Position numbers and translations under genes: made by a program. The notes under the pieces were generated by a model. It saw only the letters and a list, made by a program, of their open reading frames with translations. It was not told the origin of the DNA and searched no databases. Source: Caulobacteraceae bacterium (lineage in GTDB: Bacteria; Pseudomonadota; Alphaproteobacteria; Caulobacterales; Caulobacteraceae). From it: a stretch of 62,749 bases of DNA. The first letter of the stretch is position 1; every line of letters begins with the position of its first letter. The stretch spans positions 1 through 62,749 of the forward strand of contig JARLIQ010000104.1 in NCBI GenBank assembly GCA_031291645.1, read 5' to 3'. Below, one piece after another: positions 26,849-35,676 of the stretch.

Positions 26849-28486
26849 CTATTTGGTGATGTAGGACATCTGCGAGAGGAACTTGTCGGTCAGGGTGATG
26901 AAGCCCGTGGCGATGTCCGACGGGTTGGTCGCCTGGAAGTAGTAGCCGGACGTCGCGCAGGCCTGCAGGGCCGCGGAGACCGTGCTGGCGGTGTTCGGAC
27001 CGTTTGGATAGATGGTCGGCTGCACCGTCCGCTCGTACGGCATCACGTGCTGGTCCGAGCCGGACAGCGACACGTAGGGCGTCTCGAGCACGCCCACGAC
27101 GATGCCCTTGTTCTTCATGGTGGTGCAGTTGGCCGTGTTCATCGGCGAGGCGTAGCCGGTGCCCGGCTTGCACTGCGTCTGCAGCGCGCCCTTGTCGCTG
27201 TAGAGCGTGCCCCAGGCGGTGCTGTTCAGCCAGGTGCTGCAGCCCCAGTTGTTGTTCCGGTCGGATTGCAGGCCGTCGGTCACCAGGATCACGAACTTCT
27301 CGGGGCTCGCCGCGGTGGTTCCGTTGCCGTTGCTGCCGACCGTGGTGATCAGCGAACTCATGGCGTTGTCGATGTAGGTGTCCAGGCCCGGGGTGACGCT
27401 GGTGACGGCCGTCAGGGCCGCCGAATAGCTCATGTTGCTCGAGCCCCAGGTGTGCAGCGTCGTGTCGAACGAGTAGACGTTGAACAGGTAGTTGTTCACC
27501 GCCAGGGTGCTGGTGGTGTTGGCCTCGGTCTGCACGTGGTTGATCAACTTCTGGGCCGCCGAGACCATGACGTCGAAGCGGGTGGTCGCGCCGGCGGTAT
27601 GGGCGTTGGTCAGTCCGGTCTGGATGTCCGTGCCGGTGGTGCTGCTCCCGACGTCGTGGCAGGCGAAGGCGCAATTCGGATTGTCGTTGGCGAAGGCGGG
27701 GCCCGGATCGCCCGGGATCGTCGCGTTCCAGTTGGGATAGTCGACCGTCGTGGTGGAGCCGGTCTGCACCTGGGTGCAGACCTTGTTCTTGCCACTGCCG
27801 GTGCACTGGGTCGTGTAGATCGGTGTGGTGGTCGTGGTCGAATAGGCCATCCAGGCGCTGATCAGGCTGACGTCGTTGGCGGTCGCGCCGACGATCATCG
27901 AAGCCGAACTGTCCATCACGATGTTCAGCTGGATGTTCGCGCCGAACCCGATCACCGTGGTGGTCTTGGCGCCGAGCAGCTGGGCCGTGCCGTTGCTGGC
28001 CGTGCAGACCATGGGCAGCAGGGCGCCGAGCGTGCAGGGCGCCACGCCCTGGGTCGAGACCAGCACCGTGTTCATCTTCATCGTCGCGCCGGCCTTGGTG
28101 GTGCAGTCGTTCTGGACGGGCGCGCAGACGTGGAAGTCGACGAGCGTCGGCGACGTGCCGGCGTAGTCGGCGTTCAGCACGGTCTGGGCGATGGTCTGCA
28201 GGGCCGCGACCGTGGTGTTCGGGTTCTTCGCGACCGCGGCGCTGACGGCGAGGGTGGCCGCGTCGGTCGCGTCCTGAAGCATCCGCTTGGAGTTCTCGGC
28301 GTAAGAGTAGTCGATGCCGGCGCCGATCAGCACGAGCAGCAGAGGGGCGACGATGGCGAAGGTGATGTAGACGTTCGCCCTGCGATCCTCGACGAAATCG
28401 CCCAGGCGCCTGACGGCAAGGCGCAGCCTTGCCGTCAGGCCGGAGCCCTTCGCCGCCTCGATCGGTTTGTCAGGCGCACCGCCCAT
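26849..28486 (-). CDS. TadG-like pilus-assembly protein with vWA domain
   Basis: 545 aa. Residues 35-62 (ANVYITFAIVAPLLLVLIGAGIDY) form the TadE/G-type N-terminal membrane segment, followed by SKRMLQDATDAATLAVSAA, as in Flp-pilus TadG proteins. A vWA fold starts with a MIDAS motif MDSSAS at 191-196 and has a later VTDGLQSDR block; the many cysteines (GCSTW, QCKPG, NCTTM) suggest periplasmic disulphides. Threonine-rich stretches separate the parts. TadG acts in Flp pilus (tight adherence) assembly, but no other tad/flp gene is in the window. GGAGAA precedes ATG 28486. Confidence 0.85.
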   Translation of the reverse strand: MGGAPDKPIEAAKGSGLTARLRLAVRRLGDFVEDRRANVYITFAIVAPLLLVLIGAGIDYSYAENSKRMLQDATDAATLAVSAAVAKNPNTTVAALQTIAQTVLNADYAGTSPTLVDFHVCAPVQNDCTTKAGATMKMNTVLVSTQGVAPCTLGALLPMVCTASNGTAQLLGAKTTTVIGFGANIQLNIVMDSSASMIVGATANDVSLISAWMAYSTTTTTPIYTTQCTGSGKNKVCTQVQTGSTTTVDYPNWNATIPGDPGPAFANDNPNCAFACHDVGSSTTGTDIQTGLTNAHTAGATTRFDVMVSAAQKLINHVQTEANTTSTLAVNNYLFNVYSFDTTLHTWGSSNMSYSAALTAVTSVTPGLDTYIDNAMSSLITTVGSNGNGTTAASPEKFVILVTDGLQSDRNNNWGCSTWLNSTAWGTLYSDKGALQTQCKPGTGYASPMNTANCTTMKNKGIVVGVLETPYVSLSGSDQHVMPYERTVQPTIYPNGPNTASTVSAALQACATSGYYFQATNPSDIATGFITLTDKFLSQMSYITK

Positions 28487-28751
28487 AGGCCGACTTCTCC
28501 GCCAAATTCGGCGAAGTATCGGCGTTCAGGGTGTTCGAGCGGTTAAAGCAGAGCTTCTTTTCTGTCAGCCAATGCCGCGAGAGTCATTTGTCGCAGCTGA
28601 CCGCTCTTCTCGCACAAGGACGCAGTTGAACCAGAATGACGCGGAATTCGTCTCTTGCGGGTGTATCCACGCTCAGGCCGCCGCAGGCCCGTCGATCCCG
28701 CAGCGCTGGAGACGCGGCGGCCTTGCGGCCGCCCCGACCCCATGGCGCGTG

Positions 28752-28865
28752 TCAGGCGCCGACCAGGGCGACCGATGCGGTGAGCAGAAGGCCCATCGCG
28801 GTGAGGAGGACGCCCGAGGCGTTGTCGAGGGCGCGCTGATAGCGGCCGAGGGTTGCGAGAGACAT
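28752..28865 (-). CDS. Small single-pass membrane peptide, unknown
   Basis: 37-aa open frame, MSLATLGRYQRALDNASGV followed by LLTAMGLLLTASVALVGA. The second half is a 19-20 residue hydrophobic helix; the first half is amphipathic and positively charged, so it would sit in the inner membrane with the N-terminus inside. AGGA lies 5 nt before the ATG at 28865. Located alone between the TadG-like gene and the enolase-like gene. It may be a small membrane protein; function unknown. Confidence is limited because frames this short can arise by chance. Confidence 0.45.
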   Translation of the reverse strand: MSLATLGRYQRALDNASGVLLTAMGLLLTASVALVGA

Positions 28866-29045
28866 GAGATCCTAGTCCTTGTTTTGTTTCGCCCGAAGCC
28901 CAGGGGGAGCCAGGCCGGCTCGGGTCCGTCCAATCTGGACAGCGCTCAGATAGGATCGATCTGATCGTCGTCAAGATGGTCGCGGCGCGGCCGAGCGCAG
29001 TTTTTCGAACGTCGTTCTCAAATAAGCTCGGCCTTGGCCTTGTGG

Positions 29046-30344
29046 TCAGCTTCGGTCGGCCGACGCGGGGAAGGCGAAAGCCGATGCGCCGGCGAATTGC
29101 GCGTCGTCGCCCAGGGCCGCCTCGATGCGGATCAGTTCGTTCCACTTGGCCATCCGCTCGGAGCGGGCGAACGAGCCGACCTTGATCTGGCCGGCGTCCC
29201 AGCCGACCGCCAGGTGGGCGATGGTGACGTCCTCGCTCTCGCCCGAGCGCGCCGAGACGATGGCGCCCCAGCCGGCGGCCCTGGCGGCGGCCAGGGCGGC
29301 GTGCGCCTCGCTGACCGTACCGACCTGGTTGACCTTGATCAGGGCGCAGTTGCAGGCGTGCTGGCGCGCGGCGCCGGCGATCCGGTGCGCGTCGGTGACC
29401 AGGACGTCGTCGCCGACGATCTGGACGTGATGGCCGATCGCACGGGTGATGGCGATCATGCCGGCAAGGTCGTCCTCGGCCAGCGGGTCCTCGATCGACA
29501 GGATCGGATAGGTCCGCGCCCAGGCCGCGACCTGCTCGACCATGTCGATGGTGTCCAGGCTCTCCTGCTCGAGCGCCAAGTGGTAGCGCCCCTGGCGGTG
29601 GAATTCGCTGGCGGCGACGTCGAGCGAGATCCAGACGTCTTCGCCAGGACGGTGGCCTGCGCGCTCGATCGCCCGCACCAGCGTCTCCAGCGCCTCGCCG
29701 GTGGACTCGAAGGCCGGCCACCAGCCCCCTTCGTCGGCGGTCCCGGCCAGGCGGCCGGCCTCGGCCATCAGCTCGCCCGCGGCGCGGTAGACGTCGGCGG
29801 TGATCTCCAGCGCCCGGCGCACGCTGCCGGCGTGCGGGGCCATGATCATGAAGTCCTGCACGTCGGTGCGCCGCCCCGCGTGGGCGCCCCCGCCGAAGAT
29901 CTGTATCTCGGGCAGGGGCAGGCGGACGGGCCGGCCCTGGGCGAGCCGGCGCCAGAGCGGGACGCCCTCGGCGGCCGCAGCCGCGTGCAGCACGGCCATC
30001 GAGACGGCTGTGGTGGCGTTGGCGCCCAGCCGCGCCTTGTTGGGCGTCCCGTCCAGGGCGCACAGCCGGCGGTCGGCCTCGGCCTGGTCGAGGGCGTCGC
30101 AGCCCCGCAGCGCGTCGGCGATCTCGCCGTCGACGCCGGCCAGCGCGCGCTCGACCCCCAGGCCGCCGAACCGGTCCCCGCCGTCGCGCAGGTCGATCGC
30201 CTCGTGGCTGCCGCGCGAGGCGCCGGCCGGGGCGATCGCGCGGCCGACCGCGCCGCCGGCCAGGGCGACCTCGGCCTCGACCGTCGGGCGGCCGCGGGAA
30301 TCCCACACCTGCCGGCCGCTCACCTTGAGGATGCTTGTCTTCAC
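29046..30344 (-). CDS. Divergent enolase paralogue
   Basis: 432 aa, same length as housekeeping enolase. Conserved: DEGG (E205), metal ligands D242 (SLDVAASEF), E285 (SIEDP) and D312 (VGDD), catalytic base K337 (LIKVNQVGT) and K388 (GQIKVGS). Changed: the mobile loop reads AGASRG (40-45) instead of SGASTG, the phosphate/catalytic loop reads SARSGESED (364-372) instead of SHRSGETED so the histidine is alanine, and IQIFGGGAHA replaces MNIINGGxHA. The fold and chemistry (proton abstraction next to a carboxylate) are likely kept, with a different substrate. GTG 30344 is preferred over TTG 30371. Divergent from an NTF2-like gene. Confidence 0.85.
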   Translation of the reverse strand: MKTSILKVSGRQVWDSRGRPTVEAEVALAGGAVGRAIAPAGASRGSHEAIDLRDGGDRFGGLGVERALAGVDGEIADALRGCDALDQAEADRRLCALDGTPNKARLGANATTAVSMAVLHAAAAAEGVPLWRRLAQGRPVRLPLPEIQIFGGGAHAGRRTDVQDFMIMAPHAGSVRRALEITADVYRAAGELMAEAGRLAGTADEGGWWPAFESTGEALETLVRAIERAGHRPGEDVWISLDVAASEFHRQGRYHLALEQESLDTIDMVEQVAAWARTYPILSIEDPLAEDDLAGMIAITRAIGHHVQIVGDDVLVTDAHRIAGAARQHACNCALIKVNQVGTVSEAHAALAAARAAGWGAIVSARSGESEDVTIAHLAVGWDAGQIKVGSFARSERMAKWNELIRIEAALGDDAQFAGASAFAFPASADRS

Positions 30345-30523
30345 CGCCGCCCGCTTTCGAATTGAAATCAAAAAGCTTCGAGTTCTAACTTATAGCCCAT
30401 CGTCGCGGCGGGCCCGCAAGGGGCGAGTACGTCAAGAAAACTGACAAAAAAGTTGACGACGCCCGATCGCTTGTCGTTAGCTTGATGAAAGCGTGTCGCA
30501 AAAGACCGAGGGAGGAAACAGGC

Positions 30524-30913
30524 ATGACGGGCGACGAGATCCGTGCGCTGGCCGAAGGGTTCTTCAACGCGATCGAGGCCGGTGACATCGAGGCGGTGCG
30601 GGCCAGCTACGCGCCGGACGCCAAGATCTGGCACAACACCGACGAACTGGCGACCAGTGTCGCCGAGAATATCGAGACCCTGACGGGCTTCACCCAGCGG
30701 ATCCGCGAGCGCCGCTATCGCGACCGCCGCTTGGCCGTGTTCGAGGGGGGCTTCGTCCAACAGCACGTGCTGCACGGCGTGCGCGCCGACGGGGTTGCGG
30801 TGAGCCTTCCGGCCTGCCTGGTCTGCCTGGTGGAGGACGGACGCATCACCCGGCTGGACGAGTATTTCGACTCCGCGCGCGTGGCGATCTTCCGCGCGGT
30901 GGCTCATGCTTGA
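30524..30913 (+). CDS. NTF2/SnoaL-like protein
   Basis: 129 aa, single SnoaL/NTF2-like alpha+beta cone: EIRALAEGFFNAIEAGDIEAVRASYAPDAKIWHN in the first half and DGRITRLDEYFDSARVAIF at the end. The family includes ketosteroid isomerases, dehydratases and lactone-forming enzymes; the tyrosine/aspartate set cannot be assigned. GGGAGGAAA precedes ATG 30524. Divergent from the enolase paralogue and followed after 110 bp by a TonB receptor gene, so it may be part of the same uptake and catabolism unit. Confidence 0.82.
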   Translation: MTGDEIRALAEGFFNAIEAGDIEAVRASYAPDAKIWHNTDELATSVAENIETLTGFTQRIRERRYRDRRLAVFEGGFVQQHVLHGVRADGVAVSLPACLVCLVEDGRITRLDEYFDSARVAIFRAVAHA

Positions 30914-30925
30914 ATCGACGATATC

Positions 30926-30944
30926 TCGTCAATTATATTGACGA
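30926..30944. promoter_or_regulatory. Inverted repeat upstream of TonB receptor
   Basis: TCGTCAA (30926-30932), TTATA, TTGACGA (30938-30944): a perfect 7-5-7 inverted repeat in an AT-rich gap 80 bp before the receptor start. A looser pair with the same half-sites, CGTCAA at 30430-30435 and TTGACG at 30453-30458, lies upstream of the NTF2-like gene. Likely an operator; the regulator is unknown, though the MarR gene at 35.7 kb is one candidate. Confidence 0.5.
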
Positions 30945-31023
30945 AATAATTAGAAGCCTTATCAATTAGGCGACAAGGGCGGCGACCAAGCTCGCCCGAC
31001 GATACGGGGAAGGGGAAACGCCT

Positions 31024-33243
31024 ATGTCCAGACTTCACGTCCTCATTGCGTCCACGGCGATCGTGGCCGGCGGCTTCGGCGCGGCCACGGCGGCGCAGGC
31101 GGCGGCCACAGGCGCTTCGGCGCCGGAACAGGTGACCGAAGTGATCGTCACCGCCCAGAAGCGGGAGCAGCGGGTGCAGGACGTGCCCCTGGCCATCACC
31201 GCCTTCAACGCCCAGACGCTTCAGGCCGCCTCGGCGACTAACCTGACCGACCTCGACGGCAAGATTCCCAATGTCACCCTGGAGGCGGTCGCCACCTTCC
31301 CCAACGCCTCGTCCTTCTCGATCCGCGGCCTGGCCTTCGGCGACGTGGAGTCGACCTTCGAGCCGACGGTCGGGGTGGAGGCCAACGGCGTCTATCTGGC
31401 CCGCAACGTGGGCGCGACCCAGGACTTCTTCGACATCAGCTCGATCGAGGTGCGACGCGGGCCCCAGGGCACGCTCGACGGCGGCAACACCATCGGCGGG
31501 GTGGTGGCGATCAACACCAAGAAGCCGACGGGCGGATTCGACGGCGAACTGCAGCTCACGGCCGGCGATCACCGCCGCGCCGAGGTCCGCCTGGCCGTGG
31601 ACGCCCCGATCGTCAAGGACGTGCTGTCGGCCAGGCTGTCGATCCTCGACCTGAACTACGGCGGCTATCTGCAGAACACCTACAACAACACCCGGATGGG
31701 GCAGATCAATTCGCTGTCCGAGCGGCTGACCCTGGCCTACACGCCGTCGGGCCCGTTCGACGCGACCCTGGTGCTCGACCACACCACCGACCGGGACGGC
31801 GGCTTCCCCTACATCAACGGGACCCCGGCGGTCGGCAGCATCGCCCCGGCGCCCGACTTCGTGCTGGCCGAGCTCGGCTTCCCGACCGACCCGCACCAGA
31901 AGCCCTATGACGTCAATTCCTCGACGCCGCTGCACTACGACTTCTCGACCACCGGGGTTTCGGCCCAGCTGAATTGGCGGCTCGGCTTCGGCACGGTGAC
32001 CTCGGTGACCGGCTACCGCGAGTACGACGACGACAACAACAACGAATACGGCGGCGCGGGCTTCCCCTATTTCACCTCGGCCCGCACCCAGAACCACGAC
32101 CAGTTCAGCGAGGAGGTGCGGCTAGCCTCGCCGGGCGGCGGCCGGCTCGACTACGTGGTCGGCGTCTACTACCTGCATCAGCACTACGACCTGCAGAACG
32201 CCGAGGGCGGGACGCTGTTCGGCGGCTACACCCTGGTCCAGTACGCCAACCAGGACGACAATTCCTACGCCGCCTTCGGCCAGTTCGACTATCACCTGAC
32301 CAGCCAGCTGACGCTGACGGCCGGCGGCCGCTACAGCTATGAAGACAAGAGCTTCCACAACCAGCCGCCGGGCTATTCGACCGACTTCGGCTACAAGGAC
32401 AACTGGAGCGACTTCTCGCCGAAGTTCGTGGCGAGCTACAAGTTCACCCCGGACATCATGGCCTATGCCCAATACGCCCGCGGCTATCGAAGCGGCGGCT
32501 TCAACGGGCGGGCCGGCAGCGAGACCTCGGCCGGGCCGTACAACGCCGAACACGTCGACAGCTATGAGATCGGCCTGAAGAACCAGTTCTTCGACCGTCG
32601 CTGGGTGCTGAACGCCGACGTCTTCTACAGCAAGTACGACAACATCCAGGAAGAGGTGCAGCGCCTGTCGGCGATCACCGGCGACGACGAGACGGTGGTC
32701 GAGAACGCCGGCGCGGCCACCTACGCCGGGGTCGAGGTCGAATCCCACGCCATCCTGGGCCACGGCTTCTCGATCGACAATTCGATCGGCTACCTGGACG
32801 CCCACTTCGACAGCTTCACCGCCAACCTCAACGGTGACTGCGCGGTCGGGGTGACCAGCTATTTCTGCGGGGTGAACGACTACAAGAACATCCCCCTGCC
32901 GTCGGCGCCGCATTGGACCATCAGCATGACCGGCAACTACCGTCATGAACTGCCGTTCGCCGTCTTCGCGGCCAACCTCAGCGCGACCTACACCTCTAGC
33001 CAGTACACCTCGCTCAGCCCGATCAACACGGTCGCACCGTTCTCGCTGCGCAAGGCCAACACCATCGTGAACACCACCATCTCGCTGGCTACGCTGGACG
33101 AAAAGTACCGGGTTTCCCTGTGGATCAAGAACCTGACCGACCAGCATGTGCTTTACGGACGGTTCGCCGTCGGCCCACTGTCGGCCCCGGAAAGCTTCGA
33201 GCCGCCACTGACCTGGGGCGTCTCCCTGGCCGGCAAGTTCTAG
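31024..33243 (+). CDS. TonB-dependent outer-membrane receptor
   Basis: 739 aa with a signal peptide (cleaved near AQAAA, residue 27). TonB box-like EVIVTAQKREQRVQDVPLA at about 39-57, plug domain (SFSIRGLAFGD, IEVRRGPQGTLDGGN) and a 22-strand barrel ending in FEPPLTWGVSLAGKF with a C-terminal phenylalanine. Imports a ligand into the periplasm with TonB energy. Sits between the NTF2-like gene and the lactonase/VOC genes, so its ligand is probably what these enzymes degrade. FecA/iron-type signalling domain is absent. The stop codon overlaps the left arm of a palindromic element. Confidence 0.93.
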   Translation: MSRLHVLIASTAIVAGGFGAATAAQAAATGASAPEQVTEVIVTAQKREQRVQDVPLAITAFNAQTLQAASATNLTDLDGKIPNVTLEAVATFPNASSFSIRGLAFGDVESTFEPTVGVEANGVYLARNVGATQDFFDISSIEVRRGPQGTLDGGNTIGGVVAINTKKPTGGFDGELQLTAGDHRRAEVRLAVDAPIVKDVLSARLSILDLNYGGYLQNTYNNTRMGQINSLSERLTLAYTPSGPFDATLVLDHTTDRDGGFPYINGTPAVGSIAPAPDFVLAELGFPTDPHQKPYDVNSSTPLHYDFSTTGVSAQLNWRLGFGTVTSVTGYREYDDDNNNEYGGAGFPYFTSARTQNHDQFSEEVRLASPGGGRLDYVVGVYYLHQHYDLQNAEGGTLFGGYTLVQYANQDDNSYAAFGQFDYHLTSQLTLTAGGRYSYEDKSFHNQPPGYSTDFGYKDNWSDFSPKFVASYKFTPDIMAYAQYARGYRSGGFNGRAGSETSAGPYNAEHVDSYEIGLKNQFFDRRWVLNADVFYSKYDNIQEEVQRLSAITGDDETVVENAGAATYAGVEVESHAILGHGFSIDNSIGYLDAHFDSFTANLNGDCAVGVTSYFCGVNDYKNIPLPSAPHWTISMTGNYRHELPFAVFAANLSATYTSSQYTSLSPINTVAPFSLRKANTIVNTTISLATLDEKYRVSLWIKNLTDQHVLYGRFAVGPLSAPESFEPPLTWGVSLAGKF

Positions 33244-33355
33244 AGCACGTTAGGCGAAAGTGTATGCGGTTTCGCCGCTCGAACGTGCTCTAAACGTTAG
33301 ATTTAGAGCCCTTTTAAACGGGTCAGATGAGGCCATCTGACCCTAGAGGGCTCTA
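33241..33355. repeat. Tandem REP-like double hairpin after TonB receptor
   Basis: Two nested palindromes directly after, and overlapping, the receptor stop. First: TAGAGCACGTT (33241-33251) with AACGTGCTCTA (33282-33292), inside it GGCGAAA (33253-33259) with TTTCGCC (33270-33276). Second: TAGAGCCC (33304-33311) with GGGCTCTA (33348-33355), inside it GGGTCAGATG (33320-33329) with CATCTGACCC (33334-33343). Both outer arms start TAGAG. Such structures resemble bacterial REP/BIME elements and could stabilise or end the receptor mRNA. Confidence 0.6.
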
Positions 33356-33397
33356 GGGGGTTGGGCGGCGGCCGCCGACCCGTTCAAGGATCGATCC

Positions 33398-34045
33398 ATG
33401 CCCAGACTGCATCAGGTGTCCCGAGCCGAGGCCAAGGCCGACGTCGTCCTGAGATACTACGACCGGCTGTTCGGCGACCGCGACCCGGTCAGCCAGCCTG
33501 GCACGGCGACCGGCACCCGGGGCGACTGGTGGACGGTGTTCGCCCTGGCGCCTGACATCTTTCAGCACGCCGTCGACGGGTTCGCGGTCTATCGCCACCC
33601 TGAGCGCAAGCTCGATCCGGTGCTGCGAGAGCTGGGCCAGACCCGTGCGGGGTGGGTCAAGGGCAGCCAGTTCGTCTTCTCCCAGCACTGCAAGTCGCTG
33701 CGCGGCCTGGGGGTTCCGGATGAGAAGATCGCGGCCATCCCGGCCTGGACGGTCTCGGACCTGTTCACCGAGCAGGAGCGGGCGGTGCTGGCCTACGCCG
33801 ACTGCCTGGCCATGGCCGGCGGACGCGTGCCGGAGCCGGTGTTCGACAAGCTGAAGAGCTTCCTGTCTGACCTCGAGATCCTGGAGCTGACCTACATCAC
33901 CTGCCTCTACGACATGCACGCGGTGATGACCCGCGCGCTCAGGCTCGAGTTCGACGACCGCGACGATCCGATCGTCGAGGTGGTCGCGCCCGACCAGTTC
34001 AAGGGCGCCGATTTCCTCGACGCGGGCGCGCGGAGCCGAAGCTGA
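33398..34045 (+). CDS. Carboxymuconolactone-decarboxylase/AhpD-family protein
   Basis: 215 aa. The family helix pair is seen: LDPVLRELGQTRAGWVKGSQFVFSQHCKSLRGLGV at residues 72-106, with His97 and a single Cys98; the Cys-x2-Cys of AhpD peroxidases is absent, so a decarboxylase-type rather than a peroxidase-type role is favoured. The N-terminal region (VVLRYYDRLFGDRDP) is usual for larger members. The function of the family ranges from 4-carboxymuconolactone decarboxylation to unknown. Its stop overlaps the lactonase start (TGATG), so the two are translationally coupled. Confidence 0.8.
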   Translation: MPRLHQVSRAEAKADVVLRYYDRLFGDRDPVSQPGTATGTRGDWWTVFALAPDIFQHAVDGFAVYRHPERKLDPVLRELGQTRAGWVKGSQFVFSQHCKSLRGLGVPDEKIAAIPAWTVSDLFTEQERAVLAYADCLAMAGGRVPEPVFDKLKSFLSDLEILELTYITCLYDMHAVMTRALRLEFDDRDDPIVEVVAPDQFKGADFLDAGARSRS

Positions 34046-34968
34046 TGGGACCGGCCATGAACTTCGAGGTGGTCACCGAGGGCCTGCAGTTTCCGGAGGG
34101 GCCCATCGCCATGGCCGACGGCTCGGTCCTGGTGGTGGAGATCCGCCGCCAGACCCTGACCCGGGTGCGGCCGGACGGGACCCAGGAGATCGTCGCCGAG
34201 CTCGGCGGCGGACCGAACGGGGCGGCCATCGGGCCGGACGGCGCGGTCTACGTCTGCAACAACGGCGGCTTCGAGTGGCATGAGGCGGACGGCATGCTCG
34301 TGCCCGGCCACAAGCCGGCCGACTATGTGTCGGGCTCGATCCAGCGGGTCGACCTGGCGAGCGGAGCCGTCTCGACCCTGTACGACCACTGCGACGGAAC
34401 CCCGCTGCGCGGGCCCAACGACCTGGTGTTCGACCGCACGGGCGGCTTCTGGTTCTCGGACCTCGGCAAGTCGACGTCCCAGCACCGCGACCAGGGCGCG
34501 CTCTACTACGCCCGCCCAGACGGCTCGCACATCGTCCAGGCCCGCGCCGAACTGACCGCACCCAACGGCGTCGGGCTTTCGCCGGACCAGCGCACGCTCT
34601 ACATGGCCGACACCACCACCGGCCGGCTCTGGGCCCTCGATCTCGAGGCCCCCGGCCAACTCGCGCCGCCGCCCGCGCCCTGGTTGCCGGGCCGGGTGAT
34701 CGCCACCCTGCCGGGCTTTCAGCTGCTGGACAGCCTGAAGGTCGAGGCCGGCGGCGAGGTCTGCGTGGGAACCATCATCAACGGCGGCGTCAGCGTGTTC
34801 GACCCGGACGGCTCGGTCGAGCACGTGGCCCTGCCGGAGCTGGCGATCACCAATCTCTGCTTCGGCGGCGACGACCTGCGCGAGGTGTGGCTGACCGCCT
34901 CGACGACCGGACGCCTCTATCGAGGCCGCTGGCCGCGGCCGGGACTGGGGCTGAACTACAACGGTTGA
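34045..34968 (+). CDS. SMP-30/gluconolactonase-like lactonase
   Basis: 307-aa six-bladed propeller of the SMP-30/LRE family. Metal-binding blocks seen: FPEGPIAMADG (Glu), LGGGPNGAAIGPDGAVYVCNN, RGPNDLVFDRTGGFWFSDLG (Asn/Asp) and APNGVGLSPDQRTLYMADT (Asn, Asp). Hydrolyses sugar or other lactones, needs Ca2+ or Zn2+. The first ATG at 34045 overlaps the preceding gene; ATG 34057 is a second choice. Coupled to the CMD-like gene; together they suggest lactone formation and opening during catabolism of a ring compound or sugar acid. Confidence 0.87.
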   Translation: MGPAMNFEVVTEGLQFPEGPIAMADGSVLVVEIRRQTLTRVRPDGTQEIVAELGGGPNGAAIGPDGAVYVCNNGGFEWHEADGMLVPGHKPADYVSGSIQRVDLASGAVSTLYDHCDGTPLRGPNDLVFDRTGGFWFSDLGKSTSQHRDQGALYYARPDGSHIVQARAELTAPNGVGLSPDQRTLYMADTTTGRLWALDLEAPGQLAPPPAPWLPGRVIATLPGFQLLDSLKVEAGGEVCVGTIINGGVSVFDPDGSVEHVALPELAITNLCFGGDDLREVWLTASTTGRLYRGRWPRPGLGLNYNG

Positions 34969-35033
34969 GCGAATGTCGGGGGAACATCCGTCCATCGGAA
35001 TGATTGATGGGCGATCAGTGCAGGTGTCTAATC

Positions 35034-35050
35034 TTCGCAACTGATGCGAA
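35034..35050. promoter_or_regulatory. Inverted repeat upstream of VOC gene
   Basis: TTCGCA (35034-35039) actga TGCGAA (35045-35050), a perfect 6-5-6 repeat 22 bp before the VOC start. Its position next to the start fits repressor binding; a MarR gene lies convergent to the VOC gene. Confidence 0.4.
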
Positions 35051-35072
35051 CACGGCAGAAGGAACAGAGTCT

Positions 35073-35651
35073 ATGGCGAAGCCGATCAATACCGAGTTCG
35101 ATATCCGCGGCGTCAACCATTTGGCGCTGGTGTGCAAGGATATGGCCAGGACGGTCGAGTTCTACCGCGACGTCTTGGGCATGCCGCTGATCAAGACGAT
35201 CGACCTGCCGGGTGGGCGCGGTCAGCACTTCTTCTTCGACATGGGCAACGGGGACTCGCTGGCCTTCTTCTGGTTCCCCGACGCTCCGGCGTCTCAGCCC
35301 GGGGTCTCCAATCCTCAGGCCCTGCCCGGCCAGGGCTCGTTCCTGTCGGCCCACGGCTCGATGAACCACATCGCCTTCAACGTCCCGGCCGAGAAGTTCG
35401 ATGAATACTACGCCAAGCTGAAGGCCAAGGGGATCAAGGTCACCCCGGTGATGAACCACGACAACTCCGAGCACCAGGTTTCGCCCGAGATGCACGACGG
35501 GGTGTTCGTCCGTTCGGTCTACTTCTTCGATCCCGACGGAATCTGCCTGGAGTTCGCCTCCTGGACCGCCGAGTTCGACGAGTCCGACGTGGCGCACGAG
35601 CCGATGACCGCCGACGGCCGACGAGCCCAGGTGCTGACGCCGGCCGAATAG
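35073..35651 (+). CDS. VOC-superfamily (glyoxalase/extradiol dioxygenase-like) protein
   Basis: 192 aa. Two beta-alpha-beta modules: IRGVNHLALVCKDMARTVEFYRDVLGMPL and MNHIAFNVPAEKFDEYYAKLKAKGIKV, ending VYFFDPDGICLEFASWT. Candidate metal ligands are His at NHLAL, His at NHIAF and Glu at CLEFA, so a metal-dependent reaction (glyoxalase, epimerase, ring-cleaving dioxygenase) is possible. ATG 35073 has AGAAGGAACAG upstream. Part of the same block as the lactonase and CMD-like genes. Confidence 0.85.
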   Translation: MAKPINTEFDIRGVNHLALVCKDMARTVEFYRDVLGMPLIKTIDLPGGRGQHFFFDMGNGDSLAFFWFPDAPASQPGVSNPQALPGQGSFLSAHGSMNHIAFNVPAEKFDEYYAKLKAKGIKVTPVMNHDNSEHQVSPEMHDGVFVRSVYFFDPDGICLEFASWTAEFDESDVAHEPMTADGRRAQVLTPAE

Positions 35652-35676
35652 AAGCCGTCCGGGCGGGTATCGTCCG

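Noticed and set aside
28968-28974. Single TCGTCAA half-site
   Set aside because: A 7-mer is expected several times by chance in a window of this size.
29007-29017. GAACGTCGTTC palindrome
   Set aside because: Short, near the 3' end of the enolase-like gene and far from any start codon; no support as a regulatory site.
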